From: a virus
Length of the DNA stretch: 28,614 bases
IMG/VR virus record: IMGVR_UViG_3300032217_000566
Location: 1 to 28,614 of that record
Reading direction: 5' to 3' (one strand)
Positions within the stretch are counted from its first letter, which is position 1, and each line of letters begins with the position of its first letter. Below the pieces are notes generated by a model. It worked only from the letters and a program-made list of their open reading frames with translations, was not told the DNA's origin and ran no database searches. Both the position numbers and the translations under genes were made by a program. Shown here one piece after another: positions 21,966 through 28,614 of this stretch.

Positions 21966-23771
21966 CTAATCCAACAAAGCCGTCTCCGAATTGCTGAGTG
22001 CGCCACTCAATGACTTGAAAGAGTTCGGCGGCTTCCTGAATCCTGCTTCCGTCGAATCGTTCGGTGGTTCCATTGCTACCATCCCCAAACGCTGACGGGC
22101 GCAGTCCAGTGCGAGGAAGGCGGCATCCGCTAAGTCGGGCGACCTGCCGAAGCGGGACTTGAACTCTGGCTTTGATTCGATCTTCACTTTTAGTGAGCCA
22201 GTCTTGACTAGTTCGTAGTTCCTGCTTGTGATTTCCTGTGCCAGATCGGCGGAGATTCCGAATAACTGCTTCGTCCGCATGAGTTCCTTACCCACGAACC
22301 ACAATTCAGATACACGGTTCACGTAGAGTTCCTCGCCAGTAAGCTTGCTGTTCGCGCTGACACGCTTGTCAGAGGGCTTGCCGCCGAAACTGACACGGAA
22401 TATCGATGGCGACCACTCGCCTGCCAGAACGTCACAGAAGGGTGCGCCTGCGCCCGTAGCATCGACTGCAAGATTCTCAGGCAAGATGTTCCTACGCTGG
22501 CAGTGCTCCTTGACTTGCCTCACAATCTGGTACGTTCGCGGAATCGCCTTGTTCGTCGCGTCGTCGTTCAGTAGGATCGCCTCTCCGAATTCAAAGACGT
22601 AATGCCCCGTCGTGTCGTAGCCTACTGTAGCAGTATACAGGATCGTCCTATCTCCTCCGTTCGTGAACGCGGGATCGAGTCCCGCAACAATCGTCGGCTT
22701 GCCAGCCCATTCGACTTTGTTCATTGCCTTGCTAGAAGTCAGCTCAACTTCGCTGTAAATCCCTTGCGTCTCGTCGCTATCAAAGAAGATTGCGCGAATC
22801 ATCCGCAAGTAACCTCTAGACTCCGCACCCAACAAAGCCCTGTCCTCAATCAGCTTTTCCTCTGTGGGGAGCCAAGGATACAGGACTTCTCCAGCCAGAA
22901 TGTTGGGAGAACGCTCGCCGTCCAGCCGTAAGTAGAAACCACCCCACTTTGTTTTCCAGTTATCTGCCGTATTAGTATCTACAGAGTCCCATCCACGAAG
23001 TGGCTCAGACCAGATTCCGAAAGCGTCGAAGCGACTATTCGGGTTGCTCATACCGATCATCTGGAACTCTGGATTCTTTGACAAGTTGGTAAGACCCGCA
23101 TTTAGAATTGCTTCCGAAATTTCAGAAAGCTCGTCTCCGATTACGATGACCCGTTTCTGCTTGATACCGATGAACTTGCCAACTGCTTCCCGTGTCTTGC
23201 TCTTTTCAGCCGCAATCAGGGACAGTCCAGCCCGTTCGATCAAATCGCCGTTCTCATTGATGTAAGCGACGTTTCCAATTGAATCCCGAATCTTGCACGG
23301 TGCGTTGGGAATCACTGTCAGTAAGCTGATTACGGAACCCCAAATCCGTTTACGGGCTTCACGTAACGTCGTAGAGGTCATCAGGACGAGCGTGTCCTTT
23401 GGCTGCGACAGCCAGTTGATGATTGCCCACGCTGCCATTGTGTGGGATTTTCCGCTTGATGCCGATCCCCCGATTGCCAGATACTTGTTGCCAATAGCGG
23501 CACGCACCATTTCTTCAGCCCACGGATGGCGCACCATCAATTTTTCTGGAAGATCCTCGTTGTTCCAAAGCTCATCACAGCAACGCCAGAAGTAAAACTC
23601 CTTTGCCCTACTGTTCGTATGATTAGCAAATCCGTAGAGCAAAGCAGTCAAAAGACTCGTCGGAGGGATCAACAAACCGCCAATATCCATCTTCCTTGTT
23701 GTCGGGTCAATACGTGGCTCCAGCAACTTTTTTGTTTTTTCTGACGAAACGCTCATTTTTTTCTTGCCCAC
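21966..23771 (-). CDS. terL: Terminase large subunit
   Basis: A 601-residue DNA-packaging motor and nuclease. The ATPase half has Walker A GGSASSGKS (101-109), a segment LVLMTSTTLREARKRIWG as usual after it, and Walker B VIVIGDE (208-214). MIGMSNPNSRFD (238-249) is in the position of the coupling motif. The nuclease half shows the acidic trio of the RNase H-like fold: D366 (GLDPAF), D437 (AVDATG) and D546/D549 (SPDLADA). Length is typical. The longest start is GTG 23771; ATG 23756 is an alternative that removes five residues. The gene is divergent from the small-terminase candidate, with only 36 bp between. Confidence 0.92.
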   Translation of the reverse strand: MGKKKMSVSSEKTKKLLEPRIDPTTRKMDIGGLLIPPTSLLTALLYGFANHTNSRAKEFYFWRCCDELWNNEDLPEKLMVRHPWAEEMVRAAIGNKYLAIGGSASSGKSHTMAAWAIINWLSQPKDTLVLMTSTTLREARKRIWGSVISLLTVIPNAPCKIRDSIGNVAYINENGDLIERAGLSLIAAEKSKTREAVGKFIGIKQKRVIVIGDELSEISEAILNAGLTNLSKNPEFQMIGMSNPNSRFDAFGIWSEPLRGWDSVDTNTADNWKTKWGGFYLRLDGERSPNILAGEVLYPWLPTEEKLIEDRALLGAESRGYLRMIRAIFFDSDETQGIYSEVELTSSKAMNKVEWAGKPTIVAGLDPAFTNGGDRTILYTATVGYDTTGHYVFEFGEAILLNDDATNKAIPRTYQIVRQVKEHCQRRNILPENLAVDATGAGAPFCDVLAGEWSPSIFRVSFGGKPSDKRVSANSKLTGEELYVNRVSELWFVGKELMRTKQLFGISADLAQEITSRNYELVKTGSLKVKIESKPEFKSRFGRSPDLADAAFLALDCARQRLGMVAMEPPNDSTEAGFRKPPNSFKSLSGALSNSETALLD

Positions 23772-23807
23772 TTACCTTATTTCATTTAAACATCTTGTCA
23801 ACAACTA

Positions 23808-24410
23808 ATGGACGAAGAACAAGATATGGATAATCCGCTCTTAACAAGAGCGTTGGAGATGTACGCGAAGGACTACAAAATCAAAACCATTGCAAAAGAA
23901 CTCAATGTCCATGCAGGAACGATTCGTCGTTGGTTCAAGAAGATCGGGATTCCCGCGAGGAAGAACGGTTTTGCACAACCTAAAAAGGTTCTTCCAGTTG
24001 ATATTCCGCTTGATCCTCTTGCTGACGATCTGGAAGAAAACCTCGATAACTTCACGGATCAAGCTATACGAGTGGCAAAGCACGAAGCCCGAATAGCGGA
24101 AGACAGTGCCTTGATCGAGATCGCTGAAGCGCAGTCAACGCCAGCAGATAAGTACCAGCACTACATTGCTGCTGCTGGAATCAAGCTCCTACGCGACTCA
24201 ATGAAGAACCTTAAAGGTCCAAAGACTGTAAGGGAACTCAGCGAACTTGACCAGTTGATCCGACGTAATTTGGGCCTGAACTCAAAGAGCGGCGGCGGTC
24301 AAAGTAAAATGCACATTGACATTTCAATTCTCAATAATACAAAAGCTGATCGTGGAGAGGGCAGCGTCAAAAAAATGAAACAGACCATTATCGATATTGA
24401 ACCAGAATAA
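23808..24410 (+). CDS. terS: Candidate small terminase subunit (HTH protein)
   Basis: A 200-residue protein with an N-terminal helix-turn-helix at about residues 23-47 (IKTIAKELNVHAGTIRRWFK), then a basic-proline stretch, an acidic segment (DPLADDLEENLDNF) and a helical oligomer-type centre (EARIAEDSALIEIAEAQS). This layout and the position beside terL suit a small terminase, which recognises packaging DNA. The divergent orientation relative to terL is unusual, and a regulator remains possible. ATG 23808 is chosen; ATG 23826 is the next option. The symbol is provisional. Confidence 0.58.
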   Translation: MDEEQDMDNPLLTRALEMYAKDYKIKTIAKELNVHAGTIRRWFKKIGIPARKNGFAQPKKVLPVDIPLDPLADDLEENLDNFTDQAIRVAKHEARIAEDSALIEIAEAQSTPADKYQHYIAAAGIKLLRDSMKNLKGPKTVRELSELDQLIRRNLGLNSKSGGGQSKMHIDISILNNTKADRGEGSVKKMKQTIIDIEPE

Positions 24411-24411
24411 T

Positions 24412-24654
24412 ATGTTTAAGAACAAAATTGCAGAACTAAATGCTAGAGCCTTAGTTAGGAAAGAACTTCCAGACGGAGATTTTACCTTTGAAACTAAAAC
24501 CTTAGCGGGAATCTTTTACCGTGTGTTCCCGTACAATGGGCGCGAAGTTTGTTATCTCGAATCACTGAGTAAAGGAACAACGATGTTTGCTCCTGAATCA
24601 GGAGACGGGATTCTTGTACGGGCAGATGTAATCAATTACGTTTCAGAGAACTGA
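24412..24654 (+). CDS. Hypothetical protein, 80 residues
   Basis: Not recognised. The frame opens earlier through a TTG, but the stop-T-ATG junction after the preceding gene points to ATG 24412. It is probably a compact beta-rich protein (GDFTFETKTLAGIFYRVFPY; GDGILVRADVINYVSEN). Its TGA shares a base with the next ATG (TGATG), so the genes are coupled. Confidence 0.6.
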   Translation: MFKNKIAELNARALVRKELPDGDFTFETKTLAGIFYRVFPYNGREVCYLESLSKGTTMFAPESGDGILVRADVINYVSEN

Positions 24655-24959
24655 TGTATCACAAATTCAATCAAGAGAATAAGGATCTGATCTTAAAGCT
24701 TTCCGCAGAAGAGTTCAGCTGCACAGTAGATGGTATCATCGCAGTTGACAGATCAAACCGTCCGTCAAATGCAAGACACGTTTCGATGGCAATCATGAAA
24801 GCATTGCTTAAATGTACTCTCACAGAAGTAGCTGCGGTATTTGGCAAGCACTACACTACTGTGATACACGCGAAGAAGCGTGTTGATGAAGACATGCAAT
24901 TAAAGAACTCCGCTTTAGTCGTCATTAGAAAATTTAAAGAGCAGATGACTGAAGAATGA
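24654..24959 (+). CDS. DnaA domain IV-like DNA-binding protein
   Basis: A 101-residue protein whose centre (about 38-78) reads SNARHVSMAIMKALLKCTLT then EVAAVFGKHYTTVIHAKKRV. This is the DnaA domain IV signature: R..AM.L...., a helix, then E....FG..HTTVIHA. In DnaA this helix-turn-helix contacts the DnaA box. Here it stands alone with no AAA+ ATPase, so it could compete with host DnaA, mark a phage origin, or be a domesticated regulator. It resembles the protein at 8543 in type but not closely in sequence. It is coupled to both neighbours by overlapping stop/start codons. Confidence 0.75.
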   Translation: MYHKFNQENKDLILKLSAEEFSCTVDGIIAVDRSNRPSNARHVSMAIMKALLKCTLTEVAAVFGKHYTTVIHAKKRVDEDMQLKNSALVVIRKFKEQMTEE

Positions 24960-25435
24960 TCGTAGGCATCGACAACGGACTCGACGGCGGGCTGTGTGCG
25001 ATCTCAAAGCACAACGGATCGATCATCGACAAGTTAGCGATGCCAACTTTCCAACGCGCTGGGAAGCGTGAAGTAGATTCAAAGGCAATCTACAACTGGA
25101 TCTGCGACCTGAATACTGAATCCGTTATCGCGATTGAGGAGCCGTTGAAACACGCGAAGTCTTCGCAAGCTATGCGCTCGATGGGCATTTCGTTCGGGAA
25201 GATCATGGGGATGTGCGAGTCACGCGATCTCAAAGTCAAGCCGATTCAAGTACTGGACTGGCAGAAGAAGATGTTGGGCAAAGTGCCAAAGTCCCAAACA
25301 AAAGTTTTCGCTTTGCGGAAAGCAAACGAACTCGCGCCCGACGAAGACTGGCGCAAGAACGAACGATGCACTGTTCCGCATGACGGAATCATCGACGCCT
25401 TTTTGATCGCAAGATTCGTGCTAGAAAATTCTTGA
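24956..25435 (+). CDS. RuvC-like Holliday junction resolvase / nuclease
   Basis: A 159-residue RNase H-fold nuclease. The first strand is IVGIDNGLDGG with D6, the second acidic site is AIEEP with E61/E62, and the C-terminal site is HDGIIDAFLIARF with H142, D143 and D147. This arrangement (D, E, then H/D..D) and the size match phage and bacterial RuvC-like resolvases, which cut four-way junctions during replication or packaging. ATGA overlap with the previous gene. No RuvA or RuvB partner is visible, as usual for phage versions. Confidence 0.83.
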   Translation: MIVGIDNGLDGGLCAISKHNGSIIDKLAMPTFQRAGKREVDSKAIYNWICDLNTESVIAIEEPLKHAKSSQAMRSMGISFGKIMGMCESRDLKVKPIQVLDWQKKMLGKVPKSQTKVFALRKANELAPDEDWRKNERCTVPHDGIIDAFLIARFVLENS

Positions 25436-25483
25436 ACTTTTTTCTTGTGGTTCTGGCGCGAATGAAGTAAGAGCTTGTTCCGA

Positions 25484-26779
25484 ATGAAAACACTATTCCC
25501 AAAACAAAAAGAAGCCAAAGAGTTTTTCCAAGAGCGTATCCGCTGCGGCGGCAGCACGCTCGACAGTTCAAGCGTAGGCACTGGCAAGACTGTCGTAGCT
25601 GTCCATCTGGTGAAAGATCTTGCCCGCCCGTTCGCCGTGATCTGTCCAAAGGCCGTTGTCCCCTCATGGGAGCGCGAATGCGAAGCGCACGGCGTGAAGC
25701 CATTGTTCGTCCTGAACTACGAGAAACTTCGCGGAGGCAAGACGAAGTGGATGGCGAAGGCTGGAAAGAAGATCATGCGTTGGTCTTTGCCAGAAGGCAC
25801 TGTCGTACTCGTAGACGAGATCCACAAAGCCAAAGGACCGTACACGCTTAACGCGCAGCTTGTCGTGTCTCTCGTACAGCAGGGATATGCCGTACATGGA
25901 ATGTCTGCTACGGCTGCGGAAGATCCTACGGAGATGCGTCCGTTGGGATATGCACTGGAACTGCACTCGCTCAACAAGCCAGAAGGAAATCTAAAGAGTT
26001 GGTTCTCATGGATGATGATGAATGGATGCTATCAAGATACGTGGGGTAGTTGGAAGTTGAGCAATAAACAAAAGCTTGTCGAACTGAATAAGCAGATTTA
26101 CGGAGTCAGCGGACACAAGCTCACGCCAAAAGACTTTCCTGATTCCTTCCGCGAGAATCGGGTATTCGTAGAGCCGACGCAGTTCTCTGACTGGAAGAAG
26201 ATTGATAAGGCTTACACCGATTTGGGCATCACGCCAGCGATCATCGAAGAGTTTATCGAGTTGGGCAGCGTATCAAATAGCGAACACGTACTCGTCAACA
26301 TCCTCAAAGCTCGCCAGCTTGCCGAATCCTTTAAGGCTCCCGATCTGGCAGAGATCGCTGAAGACTACGTCAGTGGCAGCAATAGCGTTGTGATCTTTGT
26401 CAACTTCTCTGACACAGTTGACGCTCTCTGTACGAAGCTTCAATGCCGCAAGATCGATGGACGGCAAACAGCGGCAGAACGCCAGCTCGCTATCGACCGC
26501 TTTCAGGCAGACGACGATCACTGTCTCGTAGTCAATATCGCCGCTGGCGGTACGGGCTTGTCGTTGCACGACATCAACGGCAACCGTCCGCGCATCTCGC
26601 TGATCTCTCCGACGTTCAACGCGAAGGACTACCTGCAAGTGTTGGGCCGAATACACCGCAACGGAGCAAAGTCAGACGCGCTCCAGAAAGTGCTTGTCGC
26701 CGCTGGCTCTATTGAAGAGACAGTCATGAAGGCGATCAACGCGAAGACTGCCAATATGCAAGCCCTACATGGATCATGA
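25484..26779 (+). CDS. SNF2-like superfamily 2 helicase/ATPase
   Basis: 431 residues from ATG 25484; the frame opens at a TTG nine bases earlier. The first RecA-like domain has LFPKQKEAKEFF (Q-motif-like), motif I SVGTGKT (30-36), motif Ia AVICPKAVVPSWE (51-63), DEIH box (111-114) and motif III MSATAAE (140-146). The second has VNIAAGGTGLSLHD and motif VI GRIHRNG (388-394). This is a small SNF2-type translocase of the kind common in phage replication modules. SNF2 proteins usually translocate rather than unwind DNA. A strand-annealing or recombination role is likely but not shown. Confidence 0.85.
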   Translation: MKTLFPKQKEAKEFFQERIRCGGSTLDSSSVGTGKTVVAVHLVKDLARPFAVICPKAVVPSWERECEAHGVKPLFVLNYEKLRGGKTKWMAKAGKKIMRWSLPEGTVVLVDEIHKAKGPYTLNAQLVVSLVQQGYAVHGMSATAAEDPTEMRPLGYALELHSLNKPEGNLKSWFSWMMMNGCYQDTWGSWKLSNKQKLVELNKQIYGVSGHKLTPKDFPDSFRENRVFVEPTQFSDWKKIDKAYTDLGITPAIIEEFIELGSVSNSEHVLVNILKARQLAESFKAPDLAEIAEDYVSGSNSVVIFVNFSDTVDALCTKLQCRKIDGRQTAAERQLAIDRFQADDDHCLVVNIAAGGTGLSLHDINGNRPRISLISPTFNAKDYLQVLGRIHRNGAKSDALQKVLVAAGSIEETVMKAINAKTANMQALHGS

Positions 26780-26809
26780 AAATAAAATCACGAATTATGA
26801 AAATTTTTC

Positions 26810-26837
26810 TTGCCGCCATAATTTTGCGGCATACTAT
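26810..26837 (+). promoter_or_regulatory. Weak promoter candidate
   Basis: TTGCCG (26810-26815), 16-bp spacer, TACTAT (26832-26837); both boxes match consensus at 4 of 6. The spacer holds an inverted repeat (TGCCGC/GCGGCA) that could be an operator or a weak terminator for the helicase gene. There is no T run after the stem on either strand, so a terminator call is not supported. Confidence 0.3.
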
Positions 26838-26867
26838 CAAAGAAATTCTTAACACGTACTTAACAAA

Positions 26868-27080
26868 ATGAGCTTTGGAACTGGAGCAGGAAAAGGGGAT
26901 TTGCCACGCGCCGTAAAGGGCGAAGCATTCCGTGCCGCATACGACAACATCAAGAAACCTGAATCGTGGACTTTGCTTATAGCAAAGTTCCATGAAGCGG
27001 TGAACAACAAAGACTCTGTGCTTGCTGAAGAGCTGCAAGCGCGGATTAAGGAACATCCGTTTTATACAGGAAAGCCATGA
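26868..27080 (+). CDS. Small phage protein with MSFGTGAGKGDLPR opening
   Basis: A 70-residue protein. The opening FGTGAGKGDLPRAV resembles a small phage protein type I recall that begins MSFGKGAGKGD and has no assigned function; this is a memory-based similarity. The rest is helical (SWTLLIAKFHEAVNNK; AEELQARIKEHPF). It overlaps the next gene by ATGA. The start is ATG 26868; the upstream gap holds the weak promoter candidate. Confidence 0.65.
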   Translation: MSFGTGAGKGDLPRAVKGEAFRAAYDNIKKPESWTLLIAKFHEAVNNKDSVLAEELQARIKEHPFYTGKP

Positions 27081-27268
27081 ACATAGACGAAGTACTCGCA
27101 AGCCCTGAATGGAAACAAGCTCTTAAAGACTCTTTAGGATTTGATCTATCAAAAGCCAAACTTTCAGATAATTGGAAGAACCCTTTTATGGGGGTTTTAC
27201 CAAAACACGATTCTTTTAGGGGTATTGAATTGGGTGAACCTATTGCAGAGTTTAAATTTTATCCTTAA
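27077..27268 (+). CDS. Hypothetical protein, 63 residues, with protein-like frame after its stop
   Basis: Not recognised. ATG 27077 overlaps the previous TGA and has AGGA nearby as a ribosome-binding site. The C-terminus (GEPIAEFKFYP) ends at TAA 27266. The same frame continues for 22 codons to TAA 27335-27337, reading ITKTAFDSTEVALTDKQGNV and two Arg, which looks like ordinary protein. Either the stop is read through, a longer gene was truncated by one mutation, or the similarity to protein is coincidence with the structured RNA candidate that occupies the same bases. Confidence 0.55.
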   Translation: MNIDEVLASPEWKQALKDSLGFDLSKAKLSDNWKNPFMGVLPKHDSFRGIELGEPIAEFKFYP

Positions 27269-27278
27269 ATAACAAAAA

Positions 27279-27353
27279 CAGCGTTCGACTCGACCGAAGT
27301 CGCCCTGACCGATAAACAGGGAAACGTGCGTCGCTAACCGCACACGCTGACCA
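27279..27353 (+). ncRNA. Cloverleaf-like structured RNA candidate (75 nt)
   Basis: A 6-bp closing stem pairs CAGCGT (27279-27284) with ACGCTG (27344-27349), followed by A and CCA. Inside are three perfect 5-bp hairpins: CGACT/AGTCG (27286-27302, 7-nt loop), CCCTG/CAGGG (27303-27321, 9-nt loop) and GTGCG/CGCAC (27326-27343, 8-nt loop). The overall size and ending mimic a tRNA, but the canonical D-loop, TTCRA T-loop and U33 before the anticodon are missing, so it is not called tRNA. It is GC-rich inside an AT-rich patch. It may be a degenerate tRNA, a tRNA-like structure or another folded RNA. Confidence 0.4.
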
Positions 27354-27358
27354 ATTTT

Positions 27359-27415
27359 ATGAGAGAACAATACTACTACTACGACGAAAACGGAAGACTT
27401 AGACTAAGCCGCTAA
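27359..27415 (+). CDS. Possible 18-residue mini-gene
   Basis: ATG 27359 to TAA 27413-27415 encodes MREQYYYYDENGRLRLSR. It is below usual gene size and has no good ribosome-binding site. It is listed because it lies between the cloverleaf-like element and the two-helix gene, in a densely packed region, and the peptide composition (YYYYDENGR) is not random-looking. It may be a leader peptide, a real microprotein or chance. Confidence 0.25.
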   Translation: MREQYYYYDENGRLRLSR

Positions 27416-27438
27416 ACAAAAACACTAAGGAAAACAAA

Positions 27439-27618
27439 ATGAAAGAAGCAGCAACATTCTTCCTAATAGGCATTTTTTCCGCTTCAATAACGCTGACTAC
27501 AATGAAAGAAGTAATAACCTTCGGCCTAATCTGGATCTCCATTGCATTAGTTACGGCTACTCTGTGGCACGCAGCAGTTGGAGGAAACGATGACGATAAC
27601 TACCCACCAAAAATATGA
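27439..27618 (+). CDS. Two-helix small membrane protein, 59 residues
   Basis: The start ATG 27439 is preceded by TAAGGA at a good distance (about 8 bases), one of the few clear Shine-Dalgarno sequences here. The protein opens MKEAATFFLIGIFSASI and has two likely membrane segments, about residues 6-22 and 26-46, then a hydrophilic tail GGNDDDNYPPKI. Its TGA overlaps the ATG of the RNA ligase gene (ATGA). A small holin or membrane-anchored accessory protein is possible; no family is recognised. Confidence 0.62.
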   Translation: MKEAATFFLIGIFSASITLTTMKEVITFGLIWISIALVTATLWHAAVGGNDDDNYPPKI

Positions 27619-28274
27619 ACACACTAGAATTCAAACCATTCCCAAAGATGGCTCGCCTTCGCCGCGAGTGCATCATCACTGAGAAAATCGATGGCACAAA
27701 CGCCAGCATTTATATTGGGCCTGCTGATTATGGAGACCCTAAAATGGTTGATGCCTTTCACAATACTGAAGGCGAAACTATTGGTTTATGGGCTGGCAGT
27801 CGCAATCGCTGGATTACACGGCAAGACGATAACTTTGGCTTTGCCAAATGGGTATATGACCACTCGTTTGAACTCGTAAAATTAGGCGAAGGCCATCACT
27901 TCGGAGAATGGTGGGGCAGCGGAATTCAACGTGGCTACGGCTACAAGAACGGCGAGCGGTTCTTCTCGCTTTTCAATGCAAGCCGTTGGGTTGAGCATGA
28001 CAAGCCAACGTATGCAATCGAGCAAGACAATCCGAAGGCTGAACCAAAATTCACCGAACACGCGCCTGCTTGCTGCAAAGTGGTTCCTGTACTTTATGAT
28101 GGGTTATTCAGCACTCTTGTCGCAAGAAGTGAATTAAACCGACTTGCGGATTTGGGCAGCGTAGCCGCACCAGAATACATGAATCCAGAAGGTATTGTGG
28201 TGTATCACAAAGCTGCCGCTACTGGATTTAAGATGACTATTAAAGATGACGATAAACCGAAAGGCAAACAATGA
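27615..28274 (+). CDS. Rnl2-like RNA ligase
   Basis: A 219-residue nucleotidyltransferase. Motif I is TEKIDGTNA with adenylated lysine K24, a motif III-type stretch is FGEWWGSGIQRGY with E98, motif IV is PEGIVVYHK with E192, and motif V is FKMTIKDDD with K206 and K210. GLWAGSRNRW (57-66) is the usual strand after motif I. The compact length matches phage T4 Rnl2-type core ligases, which seal nicked RNA, often tRNA cleaved by host defence. No polynucleotide kinase partner is visible in the window. Coupled by ATGA to both neighbours. Confidence 0.85.
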   Translation: MNTLEFKPFPKMARLRRECIITEKIDGTNASIYIGPADYGDPKMVDAFHNTEGETIGLWAGSRNRWITRQDDNFGFAKWVYDHSFELVKLGEGHHFGEWWGSGIQRGYGYKNGERFFSLFNASRWVEHDKPTYAIEQDNPKAEPKFTEHAPACCKVVPVLYDGLFSTLVARSELNRLADLGSVAAPEYMNPEGIVVYHKAAATGFKMTIKDDDKPKGKQ

Positions 28275-28614
28275 ACACACAATACAACGACCCCAAAGGC
28301 GCGGCAGGCGCACTGAAAACACCATTAGGCTTAATCCCATCCTACGCAATGGAACAAACTGCGTGGGTACACAAGTTAGGCGCAGAAAAATACGGGCCTT
28401 TCAACTGGCGTAAAACTGGAGTATGTGCCAGCACCTACGTCAATGCCATCTTGCGACACCTCAACGCATGGCGTGACGGAGAAACAGTCGATCCTGAATC
28501 AGGCATCAGCCATCTGGCACACGTTGCCTGTAGCTGTAACATTCTGCTTGATGCAGGATTCTGTGGCACATTGAAGGATGATCGGAACATTACACCGCCT
28601 AATACGGCTGTAAG
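28271..28614 (+). CDS. dATP/dGTP diphosphohydrolase-like protein (DUF5664), partial at window end
   Basis: The frame opens at ATG 28271 (overlapping the RNA ligase TGA) and runs off the window with 114 codons visible. The region from about residue 38, LGAEKYGPFNWRK followed by YVNAILRHLNAWRDGE and ISHLAHVACSCNILLDA, matches the all-alpha NTP pyrophosphohydrolase type that phages use to alter dNTP pools. The acidic and histidine residues of this section are what the family uses for metal and nucleotide. The 3' part and true substrate cannot be judged. Z-genome phages use related enzymes, but no other Z-pathway gene is seen. Confidence 0.75.
   Translation, partial: MNTQYNDPKGAAGALKTPLGLIPSYAMEQTAWVHKLGAEKYGPFNWRKTGVCASTYVNAILRHLNAWRDGETVDPESGISHLAHVACSCNILLDAGFCGTLKDDRNITPPNTAV

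Noticed and set aside
26803-26832. Intrinsic terminator after the helicase gene
   Set aside because: The TGCCGC/GCGGCA stem is present, but no T run follows it on either strand.
27279-27353. Canonical tRNA
   Set aside because: Closing stem and ACCA end fit, but the T-loop, D-loop guanines and U33 are missing and two loops have the wrong size; kept only as a structured RNA candidate.
28271-28614. Evidence for a 2-aminoadenine (Z) genome
   Set aside because: The dATP/dGTP diphosphohydrolase-like gene alone is not enough; no PurZ, DatZ or matching polymerase is visible here.

Overview
The window looks like part of a tailed double-stranded DNA phage (or a prophage or phage-plasmid of that type). 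A complete large terminase (terL), a candidate small terminase, a 3,723-residue protein of the phage 'polyvalent' kind, a RuvC-like resolvase, an SNF2-like helicase, an Rnl2-like RNA ligase and a dATP/dGTP-diphosphohydrolase-like gene all point to this. No portal, capsid or tail genes were recognised, so the window is only part of the genome. The host is not identifiable by eye. The best promoters are sigma70-type (TTGACA, 17 bp, TATCAT), and many start codons have no convincing Shine-Dalgarno sequence.

Layout. (1) 1-550 holds no convincing gene. It carries a 15-bp tandem repeat, five inverted 16-bp palindromes, a long hairpin-forming repeat and a 21-bp dispersed repeat. (2) 551-8905 is a rightward block of small genes plus a core of a GP88-like protein, a DUF3150-like protein, a MoxR-type AAA+ ATPase and a HExxH/VWA protein. 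Three near-identical promoters and nine copies of TGTCATAAATATGACA, often at or over start codons, are scattered through it. (3) 8892-21761 is a leftward virion-type block: a 200-residue protein, a 351-residue protein and the giant protein, with a candidate leaderless promoter at its head. (4) 21853-21964 repeats the hairpin element of 221-332 directly after terL, which lies at 21966-23771 on the minus strand. (5) 23808-28614 is rightward: small-terminase candidate, small proteins, DnaA domain IV-like protein, RuvC-like nuclease, helicase, several tiny genes, a cloverleaf-like RNA candidate, RNA ligase and the dATP/dGTP diphosphohydrolase-like gene cut by the window end.

How it may work together (inference). 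The left block behaves like an early regulon in which one DNA- or RNA-binding regulator could act at 14 copies of one palindrome. The copies keep one polarity relative to transcription, like the stoperators of mycobacteriophage L5. The MoxR-VWA-DUF3150 genes resemble chaperone or chelatase-like AAA+/VWA pairs found in phages with no settled role. The right block holds replication, repair and packaging functions, and the minus-strand block supplies virion proteins, probably late.
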